Of a DNA stretch of 64,000 bases, positions 34,321-50,867 are shown in pieces; positions within the stretch are counted from its first letter, which is position 1; every line of letters starts with the position of its first letter. The DNA is from Plotosus lineatus (taxonomy: Eukaryota; Chordata; Actinopteri; Siluriformes; Plotosidae): positions 81,073,050-81,137,049 of the forward strand of contig CM045729.1 in assembly GCA_024760905.1 (NCBI GenBank). Direction: 5' to 3'. Under the pieces are notes generated by a model. It saw only the letters and a program-made list of their open reading frames with translations, was not told where the DNA came from and searched no databases. The position numbers were made by a program, and so were the translations under genes.

Positions 34321-34604
34321 GATGAATCGATGGAAAGATGTATAAACTTTTGTTTAGGTTGGACCTACCTTAACCAGCTCTGTCCGATAGACCACACCTC
34401 CTCTTCAGTATCTCTGAGAAAAAGAATATTCACTCACAAAAGCCATACAGTCGGTTGCACCAATCTTTTTTTGTTTGTTTGTTTTTCAACATCCCTAGCG
34501 ATAATCAATGCTCAATCTGTCTGGATATCTGTAAGCCACTGATGTGTTGACTGATCCAGGCAAGTGCACAAAATCTCTCCATAACTGTACTTTATAAGAA
34601 ATTG

Positions 34605-35525
34605 TAGTGGTACCTTGACTTACAAGTGTCTTTTATAACAAATTTTCCATGATACGAGCTTCGATCTCACCAAAAATCTGCCCCATCCAACCAGCAAAAT
34701 ATTGATTTATGAGCTCAGCTGGGGAAAGGGCTTTTCTGGGCTGATTAGCCTCATATTATTCCATGTGTATTCCTCCACGTTCCAAGACTGCCTTATGCAG
34801 TGCTTCTCAATTATTTTCTGTGATTGCCCCCTATAGGAAGAAACCCCCCGCCCCAGCACCCCAGACGCGACTATACATAGTGTATACTGCACTCATATTG
34901 TTTGCTCGGTGCTTTTCCCACTACACCACAGGAAACAGTGAGAGCTCCACTGCCACCTACTGTAGAGGATGTGCAATTACACTTAATTTTAGTACAGTAT
35001 GGCAAAAAAGCATGTTCTCCAGGGTCATACACCCCACACCCGGCATCTCACCATGCCCCCTAAGGGGAGCGCGCAGTACTATTTGAGAAGCACTGGCCTT
35101 GTGGGAGCTCACCATGAGCCTTTGCTCACTGGCATTCGTAGTGTGCACACGCACAAAATTCTCCTCCTCCTTCTCTGTTACACACCACCTCATGCCTGCC
35201 CACGTGACATCTTCACGCAGTCGATGATTGAAATGGTTAGTTGACTTCTTGTTCATTCTTGTTTTATTATATATTATTATTAATTATTAATTTTAATGTA
35301 CATGTATTATTATTATTATGAAATATTGATTGTTTTTACATGTTCTTCAATATATTAGGTGAAATATATGTTTTTGTGTAAGGCTATATGAGTTTGGGAG
35401 GGGGTTGGAATAGATTAATTGCTTTTCTATTATTTCCGATGGGAATTTTTGTTTTATCTAACCAACATTTTGACTTATGAGCTTGCCTTCGGAACGCATT
35501 AATTTCGTATGTCAAGGTACGACTG
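34605..35525. mobile_element. pogo/Tigger-like element with a nested hAT MITE
   Basis: Left end TAGTGGTACCTTGACTTAC and right end gtcaaggtacgactg are inverted relatives of the CAGTNGNNCC pogo-type termini; TA follows the right end. No transposase remains. The interior is interrupted at 34,798-35,095. Confidence 0.68.
34798..35095. mobile_element. hAT MITE with 8-bp target duplication
   Basis: Ends CAGTGCTTCTCAATTATT and, reversed, CAGTGCTTCTCAAATAGT are flanked by gccttatg (34,790-34,797) and gccttgtg (35,096-35,103), seven of eight identical. It is the same family as the larger elements at 42,675-44,253 and 48,261-49,375. Confidence 0.85.
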
Positions 35526-35534
35526 TATTACTTA

Positions 35535-35835
35535 ACGTTTGCTTGTTTGTTGAGGACCACCGGGCTGCCTACTAGCATAACAGTGTGCTGTCCAAGGTGC
35601 TAAACCAATTTGGCAGACTCTTGTATTTATCTCATGGTTGACTCCTTTTGGATCATGATCCGGAACTAAGAATTTATTAAAGGATTCCAGCAGGATAATT
35701 GCTAGAAAAAAAAAGAAAAAACTGTTGATCTGATGTCCATTAAACTTGCCGGAGGAGCCTTGGTGTGGAAACAATCCTTTAAATTTTGGAGGTGATCCAT
35801 TCATGGGATCAAGTTGATAAAAAATCCACAAATCC
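35535..35835 (-). repeat. fish interspersed repeat, class unknown
   Basis: On the minus strand, blocks such as ccaaaatttaaaggattgtt and ggatcatgatcc resemble a widespread fish repeat that I cannot name. Confidence 0.35.
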
Positions 35836-35913
35836 CAAACTAATCTCTAATAACAGAGAAAAATGTTAATCTGACGCCCACTAGAGCAATATTTGCTCCT
35901 CTTCTTCTTCTCC

Positions 35914-35916
<3 letters not shown>

Positions 35917-35960
<44 letters not shown>

Positions 35961-35979
35961 GTTGTTGTTGATGATGTTG

Positions 35980-36028
<49 letters not shown>
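35917..36028. repeat. (ATT)n microsatellite
   Basis: About 110 bp of ATT with a GTT/GAT interruption near 35,960-35,975. Confidence 0.95.
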
Positions 36029-36093
36029 GCAAAGTTATAATCCATGTGTTCATGGTAGAGGAACCTTAGACCCTATGAGCAGCCCCCTAGTTT

Positions 36094-36097
<4 letters not shown>

Positions 36098-36157
<60 letters not shown>
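36098..36157. repeat. (CA)n microsatellite
   Basis: About 60 bp of CA, 50 bp from a predicted nms exon. Confidence 0.95.
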
Positions 36158-36159
<2 letters not shown>

Positions 36160-36207
36160 ATTTAGGATCCACTCTATGTAACATATGGAAAGCAAAATAG
36201 AACTTAC

Positions 36208-41834
<5,627 letters not shown>

Positions 41835-41849
41835 CTCCGTTCAGAGGCG

Positions 41850-41990
41850 AAGTCACGTGCACTTGACTTGAATGAATGCGCGAGGAAAGTAAAGACGCAT
41901 CCTCGGCGATTTCTTTATACATGAAGGTCTGCGCAGCCAAAGTGACGTCTGCAGACACGCCCCTCCCCTCGCGCGCTCATAATGATGAGC
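41850..41990 (-). promoter_or_regulatory. TATA-type promoter of the nms-like gene
   Basis: On the minus strand: TATA box gtataaagaaat (about 41,915-41,926), 80-90 bp upstream of the ATG at 41,834; a CRE-type tgacgt at about 41,942; and a CCCCTCCCC GC-rich run near 41,960. A CpG-rich patch surrounds it. A TATA plus CRE arrangement suits a regulated neuropeptide gene. Confidence 0.55.
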
Positions 41991-42184
41991 AATAAACAGC
42001 ACAGAGTCAGTCAGTCTGCAATAAATGTCACTCACGCGCGCAGGAATTCGGAAGGTGAAGCTGAAGGACCAGACTGGGACCAGTGCTCTGACATGAATAA
42101 CCACGTGGTGCCTCTCAATCGTATCAGTGCATTCACGAGGGATGTAACATTTAATAATAATAATGATGATGATGATGATGATGA

Positions 42185-42520
42185 TGGAGCTGCAGAGTCA
42201 TTAGCACGACCGCCTCTCAACAAGAAGGTCCTGGGTTTGATTCCCCTGCTTGGAGGTTTCTGTGTGGAGTCTGCATGTTCTCCTTCTGCTTTCATGGGTT
42301 TCCTGTGGGTATTCTGGTTTCCTCCCACGTCCAAAAACATGCACATTAGACTAATTGGTTGTTCCATATCACCTCTAGGTGTGAGTGTAAGTGGTTGTGT
42401 ATGTTTCTTGTGACAGTCAAGCTATTCCAGTTGTATCCCACCTTTGCCCAGAGTGGGCTGAGCGGGGTGCCAGCCTCCCCACAATCCTAATTAGGAAATA
42501 AATGATTGAATGAGTGAATA
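42185..42520 (+). mobile_element. SINE (ggttcgattcc-headed type), nearly complete
   Basis: B box gggtttgattcc, body gtgtggagtctgcatgttct, ttcctcccacgtccaaaaac, tail ttgcccagagtgggctgag, ending in gattgaatgagtgaat. The distal three quarters lie within the duplicated segment. Confidence 0.75.
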
Positions 42521-42674
42521 ATAATAATAATTGGCAGCATGGTGGTGAAGTGGTTAGCATGGATGTGTTTGAGTTCCATGCTCAGTGAGAATGTTCAGGT
42601 GTGGAGTCTGCATGCTTTCCCCGTGCTTGCATGAGTTTCTTCCGGGTGCTCTGGTTTCATCCTACAGTCGAAAC

Positions 42675-43228
42675 GAGTGGTTCTCAAATAGTGGGGTGCG
42701 ATGCTATGCCAAGGGGGCACGTGTGACCCCTGGGAACATGCTTTTTTTTTTGCGGTATTAGGATAAAGTGTAATTGTACATCCACTACAGCAGGTGGCAG
42801 TGGCTTCCTCACTGTTAGATTGTACTGGGCAGTATGAAGCCAAATAAATTCAGGCGTCACTTAAAGACGTCACACCCTGAGCCGCATGAATTTTTTCATC
42901 GAAAACATGCCAAATATTGCCAACAACCATCCCGCTTTGTGAATGCTACTCCAGCAAACCAGTGAGCTCTGTTAGCATCAGATAAGGTGCAGGACCAAAC
43001 TACTCAGTGCAGAAAACCCCACAGCACAGCAGAGGAACTGATCCGACCTGCAGCAGACACGGGCTCCATCATGCTGGATGATGTCACTGCTGCGGAAATA
43101 AGTGCAGGTCCCAGTTCAGCATTGAGCAGGAGCTGAGAGTTCAGTATCACGCTTTAAACCCGGCTTAGAAAAGCTCTGCACTGGAAACGTTCTCATTGTA
43201 CCATTAATCTGGACTTAATCATTTTGAC

Positions 43229-43276
<48 letters not shown>

Positions 43277-43858
43277 TGTTTTATTCATGTTGGTTTTGTA
43301 GGTTAAAGTGTTTTATATATTGTGCTCCTGAGTTAATGTTGCTGATCAATTTGAATTTATTATTATTTATTGATTTTATTTAAGCCCTCCCATGGACCCA
43401 CCACCCGTGGGAGGAGTTTTAGGGGTCTGGTGCAGTGTGAGTTGGGTGGCAGCCAAAGGCATGGGTTCTGTCGGACTGATCCTCGGCTACTTACTCTGAC
43501 CTTCGGGACATGGAATGTCACCTCTCTTAGCTCTCTTGAGAAGCTCCGCCATCCGGGGAGAGCTCGGAGTAGATCCGCTGCTCCTCCGCATTGAGAGGGG
43601 CCAGTTGAGGTGGCTCGGGCATCTGGTCAGAATGCCTCCCGGACGCCTCCCTGGTGTGGTGTTTCGGGCATGTCCAACCGGGAAGAGACCCTGAGGTCGA
43701 CCTAGAACACGCTGGAGGGACTATGTCTCTCGGCTTGTCTGGGACCGCCTCGGTGTCCCCCCCGGCAGAGTTGGAGGAAGTAGCTCGGGAGAGGGATGTC
43801 TGGACCTCTTTGCTAAGGTTGCTGCCCCCGCGACCCGACCCTGGACTAAGCGGAAGAA

Positions 43859-43894
<36 letters not shown>

Positions 43895-44253
43895 ATTTAA
43901 TTTTATTTTTCAGTGTCAAATGGTTCAAATTGTTGGTCAAAAATGTTTACAGTTTAAATAAGGATACTTTTTTATTTCAGGCAAATTGAAGCACTTTAAT
44001 TTTTTTTGTTTAAAGACTAAAAAATTGTTAATGAAGTTATTCTTTGTTGGAAGTTGATCTATATTTTGTCTTTTTTTTTATATTCCATAATAATAATAAT
44101 AATAATAATAATAAGGATTTATTATGTTAATAAGGACAGTGTTATGCAAAGAATTACTTATAACAATTTTTAGACAAATAACACGATTTATATGGGGGGG
44201 TGGTATTTTTCTCTTCCTACGGGGGATGCGACAGAAAATAATTGAGAACGCTG
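42675..44253. mobile_element. hAT element, non-autonomous, copy in segment A
   Basis: Ends gagtggttctcaaatagt and, reversed, cagcgttctcaattatttt. The flanks gtcgaaac and atctaaag each differ by two bases from the gtccaaag expected in the uninterrupted SINE, fitting a decayed 8-bp target duplication. About 1.07 kb remain without the nested Rex3 derivative. No intact transposase. Confidence 0.82.
43384..43888 (+). mobile_element. 505-bp Rex3 deletion derivative with 12-bp target duplication
   Basis: The 5' part (to about 43,545) follows the Rex3 start with ccttcgggacatggaatgtc, the GTWNVTSL endonuclease opening. It then jumps to the 3' coding end (ggccagttgaggtggctcgg, cgggaagagaccctgaggtc) and ends in a GAT repeat. 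gattttatttaa flanks it at 43,372-43,383 and 43,889-43,900; the sister segment has a single gattttatttaa at 49,023-49,034 and no insert. Confidence 0.92.
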
Positions 44254-44659
44254 ATCTAAAGACATGCACGTTATGAAAATTGACTGTTCCAAATTGTCCC
44301 TATGTAAGAGTGTGAATGGTTGTGTGTATGTGTGTGTTGCCTTGCAATGAACTGCTAAAGATGTTCAGGGTGTATACTGCTTTCATCTGGTGTCAGCAAA
44401 GATAGGCCCAGGCCTCCCCGTGACCCAATAGGAACAGGCAGTACGGTAAATACCTGAATGAATGAATGAATATGATTGATATATTTTCATAATAATGAAC
44501 ACTGTATTTCTGCACAGTGTTTAGTAGCACAGATAAAGTATAGATGAGCGGCATCGTTCCGTATCGCTGAACATTTCATGCCGCAGGTCCAAAAGATTCT
44601 TCCAGTCCTCCTTCAAATATAGATGGACATGAAGGACACAGCTTAGAAATGATCTGCCA

Positions 44660-45232
44660 GGCGTGTTCAGGTGTGTACTCGGTAGTGTGAGTGACAGGTG
44701 TGAAGCGTAGTATGCCAGAACTGAAGTGCTTTCGAGCTGGTGATCAGCGATGTGAATGATTCTGCGAGTGCTTGATTGAGGATAATATAAATAAATAACA
44801 CACACTGGTGGAACTGGGGTGCTGGGAAAAGGTACATCATGTCTCGAATGGACGAACAGACGTGTGCCGACAATTGCAGGAAGTTAAATCGCTTAAAAAT
44901 AGCGCGGTTGAATTATAGAGCCAATTTCAGCGCCAAATTGCCTTCACTAGAGCAGAACACAAGGAAGCCATGTTCTGCTTTTTTTAGAGTTCGGGATGTG
45001 TGCATTGATAACAACAATAATAGTTACGTCTCTCCTTTGCACAGATCCACAGGCTCTAGTTTAATACGAACACTCACACCCAAGCAATCAGGAATCCAAA
45101 TATTATTTACTTGCAGTTGAAATAAACAAAGTCTTCAGCGCAAGCTCGAAAGCACATGGTCCTATCAACACCACTTAAAAAAATTATAATAACTTTAATT
45201 TCTGGAGTATCTGGGTAACATTAGCCACAATG
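44660..45232. other. no feature recognised
   Basis: Unique-looking sequence between the duplicated segment and a coding-like stretch. A + frame from 44,839 has no known motif. Confidence 0.35.
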
Positions 45233-45749
45233 CTACCATGAGTTGTGAGCCACTCCCTGAATCCACCTTAGCATGAGGACCAGACTCTTAAACATTGTGA
45301 TCATTTGAGGACAGACAGGGTTCCAGCACATGGGTGCCAGAAATTCTTTGATCTCACCAGTGGTGTTTGATATGTGTTGCAGGTAGGAAAGGAAACACAT
45401 CACTGAAGGGTTGAGGAAGCAATGAAGGAACTGGAGCACAGTGGTGCAGATGAACTGGGGATCACTCGAGTCTAGGTTCACAGTGAGGTGCAGCAATCCA
45501 GTCAAAATCACACACACATCTGTACATGGTAACGATGTCTGGTGTCAGAAAGTAGAAACCTGCATGACCAGACCAGGAAAGCAGGAAGCATAGGAAATGA
45601 TCGCCCGGTGCTCGGAACCACACAGAAAACTTGTGTTTTATCAAATGGTGAAGGTCAGGAGTCGACAAGTTCCTGACATGGAAATGAAACTCCAAGAATT
45701 CAGTTGCAGCCGTGACCAGATGGTGCTCAGCATGCTGGGATATGAGCAT
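45233..45749 (-). pseudogene. unidentified coding-like stretch, one frameshift
   Basis: Minus-strand frames 45,462-45,749 and 45,233-45,517 overlap and read as one diverse-composition protein of about 165 residues if one frameshift near 45,480 is allowed: RNLSTPDLHHLIKHKFSVWF and GHAGFYFLTPDIVTMYR, then DSSDPQFICTTVLQFLHCF and SNTTGEIKEFLAPMCWNPVC. Amino-acid usage is not that of a repeat shadow. I do not recognise the family. It may be a decayed gene or an old element ORF. Confidence 0.35.
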
Positions 45750-45794
45750 GAGTATGATTCAGGCAACATCAGAATAGCATGGATAGGCCTACAC

Positions 45795-46482
45795 TGAACC
45801 TCAACACACACTGAACATCAACACACACTGACCCTCAGTACATACAGACCGAACCTCAGAAAACAGAGACTGAACCTCAACACACACCAAACCTCAGTAA
45901 AAACAGACCAAACCTCAAAACACTCATTAAACCAAGAATACACGTATTGAACCTCAGAACAGATAAACACACACACTGAACCTCAAAACACAAACTGAAC
46001 CCCAGAATACACACTGAACCTCAGTACACACACACACAGAACCTCAGAACACACAAACAGAACCTCAGAACACACACAATGAACTTCAGGACACACATAC
46101 ACTGAACCTCAAAGCACCTACTGAACCTCAAAACACACACTAAACTTCAGTACACACACATTGAACCTCAGAACACACACTGAACCTCTGAAAACACAAT
46201 GGACCTCAGAACACACACTAAACCTCAGAAGACACAGACAGAACGTCAGAACACACACTGAACCTCAGAACACACACAATGAACTTTAGTATTCACATAC
46301 ACTGAACCTCAGTACACACACACTGAACCTCAGAACACACTGAATCTGAGAGCACACATTGAACTTCAGTACACACACAATCTCAACACACACTGAACCT
46401 CAGAACACACACGCACACACACACACACACACCAAACCTCGGAACACACACTGAACCTCAGAACAAACACACTGAATCTGAG

Positions 46483-46517
<35 letters not shown>

Positions 46518-46620
46518 AACCTCAACACACACTGAACCTCAGAACAAAGACACTGAACCTCAGAACACACACACACACCGAACCTCGGAACACACACTGG
46601 ACCTCGGTAAACACCCTGAA
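45795..46620. repeat. CACTGAACCTCA minisatellite, part 1
   Basis: Degenerate tandem repeats of 14-22 bp built on acacacactgaacctcaga, with diverged units (for example gaccgaacctcagaaaac) at the left edge. Confidence 0.93.
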
Positions 46621-46639
46621 CACTTTAACCACCCGGTTG

Positions 46640-46962
46640 TTAAAGTTCTGGATTACCAATCCTAAGGTTGGGGGTTCAAGCCCCACTGTCAACGGTTGTC
46701 ACTGCGGTACCCCGAGTGCAGCTGACTGGGTTATAAAAGGCCGGCCGTGTCTCTCATTGTTTATGGTGTGAGGTTCATGTAAAAGAACCATTGCTGACTT
46801 TCGTCAAGAGGAGCTGCATAGCTGTCTGCTTATTTCTGCCCTGTGATGGCCTGGCGAGCTGTCCAGGGAGTAATCTGCCCTTGCGTAGAGTCGGCTGAGA
46901 TGGGTACCCTAATTAGGACCGTGACCTTTATTACGATTAATGGTTCAGAAAATGAATGAATG
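46640..46962 (+). mobile_element. AATG-type SINE inside the minisatellite
   Basis: The head ggattaccaatcctaaggtt, B box ggttcaagcccc, the shared linker, the tail tgatggcctggcgagctgtc, and an end in gaatgaatgaatg. Minisatellite units continue on both sides. Confidence 0.8.
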
Positions 46963-46964
46963 AA

Positions 46965-47862
46965 TGACCTCAGAACATGCAGAGTTATCCTCAGTACATA
47001 CAGACTGAACCTCAGAACACACAATGAACCTCAGACCACACTGAACCGCAACACACTGAATCTCAGAACACACACTGAACCTCAACACACACTGAACCTC
47101 AACACACACTGAACCTCAGAACACACACTGAACCTCAGAACACACACTGAACCTCAACACACACTGAACCTCAACACACTGAATCTCAGAACACACACTG
47201 AACCTCAGAACACCACACTGAACATTAACACACACTGAACCTCAACACACACTGAACCTCAGAACACACACACTGAACCTCAGACCACACACACTGAACC
47301 TCAACACACACTGAACCTCAGAACACACACACTGAACATTAACACACACTGAACCTCAACACACACTGAACCTCAGAACACACACACTGAACCTCAGAAC
47401 ACACACACTGAACCTCAACACACACTGAACCTCAGAACACACACACTGAACATAAACACACACTGAACCTCAACACACACTGAACCTCAGAACACACACA
47501 CTGAACCTCAGAACACACACACTGAACCTCAACACACACTGAACCTCAGAACACACACACTGAACCTCAGAACACACACACTGAACCTCAACACACACTG
47601 AACCTCAGAACACACACACTGAACCTCAGAACACACACACTGAACCTCAACACACACTGAACCTCAGAACACACACACTGAACATTAACACACACTGAAC
47701 CTCAACACACACTGAACCTCAACACACACTGAACCTCAGAACACACTGAACCTCAACACACACTGAACCTCAGAACACACACACTGAACCTCAGAACACA
47801 CACTGAACCTCAGAACACACACTGAACCTCAGAACACACACACACACTGAACCTCAGAACAC
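46965..47862. repeat. CACTGAACCTCA minisatellite, part 2, with higher-order periodicity
   Basis: More homogeneous than part 1. Units alternate between actgaacctcaacacac (17 bp) and actgaacctcagaacacacac (21 bp). A marker variant, aacattaac or aacataaac, recurs at 47,221, 47,335 and 47,449 (114 bp apart) and at 47,681 (232 bp on). Confidence 0.93.
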
Positions 47863-48892
47863 TTCTCCTTTCTACTTTCATGGGTTTCCTGTGGGTATTC
47901 TGGTTTCCTCCCACATCCAAAAACATGCACATTAGACTAACTGGTTGTTCCATATCACCTCTAGGTGTGAGTGTAAGTGGTTGTGTATGTTGCTTGTGAC
48001 AGTCAAGCTATTCCAGTTGTATCACACCTTTGCCCAGAGTCGGCTGAGAGGGGTGCCAGCCTCCCCACAATCCTAATTAGGAAATAAATGATTGAATGAG
48101 TGAACAATAATAATAATTGGCAGCATGGTGGTGAAGTGGTTAGCATGGATGTGTTTGAGTTCCATGCTCAGTGAGAATGTTCAGGTGTGGAGTCTGCATG
48201 CTTTCCCCGTGCTTGCATAAGTTTCTTCCAGGTGCTCTGGTTTCATCCTACAGTCGAAACGAGTGGTTCTCAAATAGTGGGGTGCGATGCGATGCCAAGG
48301 GGGCACGTGTGACCCCTGGGAACATGCTTTTTTTTTTTTGCGGTATTAGGATAAAGTGTAATTGTACATCCACTACAGCAGGTGGCAGTGGCTTCCTCAC
48401 TGTTAGATTGTACTGGGCAGCATGAAGCCAAATAAATTCAGGCGTCACTTAAAGACGTCACACCCCGAGCCGCGTGAATTTTTTCATCGAAAACATGCCA
48501 AATATTGCCAACAACCATCCCGCTTTGTGAATGCTACTCCAGCAAACCAGTGAGCTCTGTTAGCATCAGATAAGGTGCAGGACCAAACTACTCAGTGCAG
48601 AAAACCCCACAGCACAGCAAAGGAACTGATCTGACCTGCAGCAGACACGGGCTCCGTCATGCTGGATGATGTCACTGCTGCGAAAATAAGTGCAGGTCCC
48701 AGTTCAGCATTGAGCAGGAGCTGAGAGTTCAGTATCGCGCTTTAAACCCGGCTTAGAAAAGCTCTGCACTGGAAACGTTCTCATTGTACCATTAATCTGG
48801 ACTTAATCATTTTGACAATAATAGTAATAATAATAATAATAATAATACATTTTATTTATATGGCGCCTTTCTCAGCACTCAAGGTCGCCTTG

Positions 48893-48923
<31 letters not shown>

Positions 48924-49779
48924 AAATTGTTTTATGCATTTTTGTTTTGTAGGTTAAAGTGTTTTATATATTGTGCTCCTGAGTTAATGTTGCTGATCAA
49001 TTTGAATTTATTATTATTTATTGATTTTATTTAATTTTATTTTTCAGTGTGAAATGGTTCAAATTGTTGGTCAAAAATGTTTACAGTTTAAATAAGGATA
49101 CTTTTTTATTTCAGGCAAATTGAAGCACTTTAATTCTTTTTATTTAAAGATAAAAAATTGTTAATGAAGTTATTCTTTGTTGGAAGTTGATCTATATTTC
49201 TTCATCTTTTTTGTATTCCATAATAATAATAATAAGGATTTATTATGTTAATAAGGACAGTGTTATGCAAAGAATTACTTATAACAATTTTTAGACAAAT
49301 AACACGATTTATATGGGGGGTGGGATATTTTTCTCTTCCTACGGGGGATGCGACAGAAAATAATTGAGAACGCTGATCTAAAGACATGCACGTTATGAAA
49401 ATTGACTGTTCCAAATTGTCCCTATGTAAGAGTGTGAATGGTTGTGTGTGTATGTGTGTGTTGCCTTGCAATGAACTGCTAAAGCTGTTCAGGGTGTATA
49501 CTGCTTTCATCTGGTGTCAGCTAAGATAGGCCCAGGCCTCCCCGTGACCCAATAGGAACAGGCAGTACGGTAAATACCTGAATGAATGAATGAATATGAT
49601 TGATATATTTTCATAATAATGAACACTGTATTTCTGCACAGTGTTTAGTAGCACAGATAAAGTATAGATGAGCGGCATCGTTCCATATCGCTGAACATTT
49701 CATGCCGCGGATCCAAAATATTCTTCCAGTCCTCCTTCAAATATAGATGGACATGAAGGACACGGCTTAGAAATGATCT
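47863..49779. repeat. segmental duplication, copy B, embedded in the minisatellite
   Basis: Copy of 42,278-44,659 lacking the Rex3 derivative. Minisatellite units abut it on both sides (gaacctcagaac before 47,863 and acacactgaacctcag after 49,779). Confidence 0.93.
48261..49375. mobile_element. hAT element, copy in segment B
   Basis: Same ends as at 42,675-44,253 (gagtggttctcaaatagt / attgagaacgctg), carried along by the duplication. A 50-bp piece of another fish repeat (ttatttatatggcgcctttc) interrupts its TAA tract at about 48,847-48,898. Confidence 0.82.
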
Positions 49780-49895
49780 GACACACTGAACCTCAGTACA
49801 CACACTGAACCTCAACACACACTGAACCTCAACACACACGGAAGCTCAGAACACTCATACACTCAAGCTCAAAATACTGTACTCGCTGAACCTCA
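49780..49895. repeat. CACTGAACCTCA minisatellite, part 3
   Basis: A few units that continue the array to the right of segment B and then fade. Confidence 0.85.
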
Positions 49896-50125
49896 ATATG
49901 AATAGTAACAGGAATCTTTCATTTACTTCAAACAGTTGAGCTCTACAGATCCTGAAGGCTCTCAGAAGCAACATGCTTACTGCTTTAACACTGGAACCCA
50001 CACCTCCAGGGGTAATCAAGTATATCTCTCCCTGAATATGCATTACATCAACACACAGTATGTTCTGCTACTTCCCTTGGTGTGTCTTTGTGTAAAATAG
50101 CCTCAGTTCTCTTTCTTTCACATTT

Positions 50126-50128
<3 letters not shown>

Positions 50129-50222
<94 letters not shown>
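50129..50222. repeat. (GT)n microsatellite
   Basis: About 94 bp of pure GT. Confidence 0.97.
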
Positions 50223-50223
<1 letters not shown>

Positions 50224-50392
50224 TGACGGGGAAGATTAGATTTACAAGGTTAATACTTTCGGTACTGAATAAAAACAAGTCACAATAAATGAAATTGATA
50301 AAACAGTAAAATTATTTTTATTGGAGGTGAAGCAACATATTTGATGAGCCTTCCTCCTGATCAATGGATCAGGATGTTACTCACACACTCAG

Positions 50393-50394
<2 letters not shown>

Positions 50395-50438
<44 letters not shown>
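50395..50438. repeat. (CA)n microsatellite
   Basis: About 44 bp of CA. Confidence 0.95.
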
Positions 50439-50439
<1 letters not shown>

Positions 50440-50867
50440 ACATGAAATAAATGGTTTTATGTTTCTTGTAATACAGCTCATGCTGGTGTCAGTATGACTG
50501 GATATGATGTGATGGTCCAAATAAATTATTTTGTGATGACGGGAAGTGTGGTCTTAGTGAGGTAAGCCAGTTGGAGCACGTCATTTAAAGGCAGTTTTCC
50601 CCGACTGATCACACTCATGCGACAGAAGACAATCAGATACAATTTGGGACTTGACCATGACTCAGTCCCAAAGTGTACGATGTGAAAAACTGGCAGTGGG
50701 ATTAGTAGGCATTAGAGTTCTGTCTGATACCCTTTCAGTATTGTGTTCAGACAGTTTAGTGCCTCAGTACCCTCCCACTTTTTATTTGGCCAACATCTGA
50801 CATGCTTTTCATGGTCTAATATTTGTAGTTTTTCATTATAAACACAAGAGAGTTGAGCAATTATATT
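50440..50867. other. no feature recognised
   Basis: Unassigned intergenic sequence. Confidence 0.4.

Larger units (their letters stand above)
42535..44470 (+). mobile_element. SINE split by a hAT element
   Basis: The 5' half 42,535-42,674 (ggcagcatggtggtgaagtg, ttcatcctacagtcgaaa) and the 3' half 44,254-44,470 (atctaaagacatgcacg ... gaatgaatgaat) join into one SINE when the hAT element is removed. Confidence 0.78.
42278..44659. repeat. segmental duplication, copy A
   Basis: It aligns with 47,863-49,779 almost base for base (visibly well over 90%), from cttt-catgggtttcctg to cttagaaatgatctg. Copy A additionally has a 517-bp insertion (Rex3 derivative plus target duplication). Copy B additionally has a short repeat piece at about 48,847-48,898. 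Confidence 0.93.

Noticed and set aside
45795..47862. Possible CRISPR-like array
   Set aside because: Units of 14-22 bp are contiguous with no unique spacers, in a vertebrate genome; it is a minisatellite.
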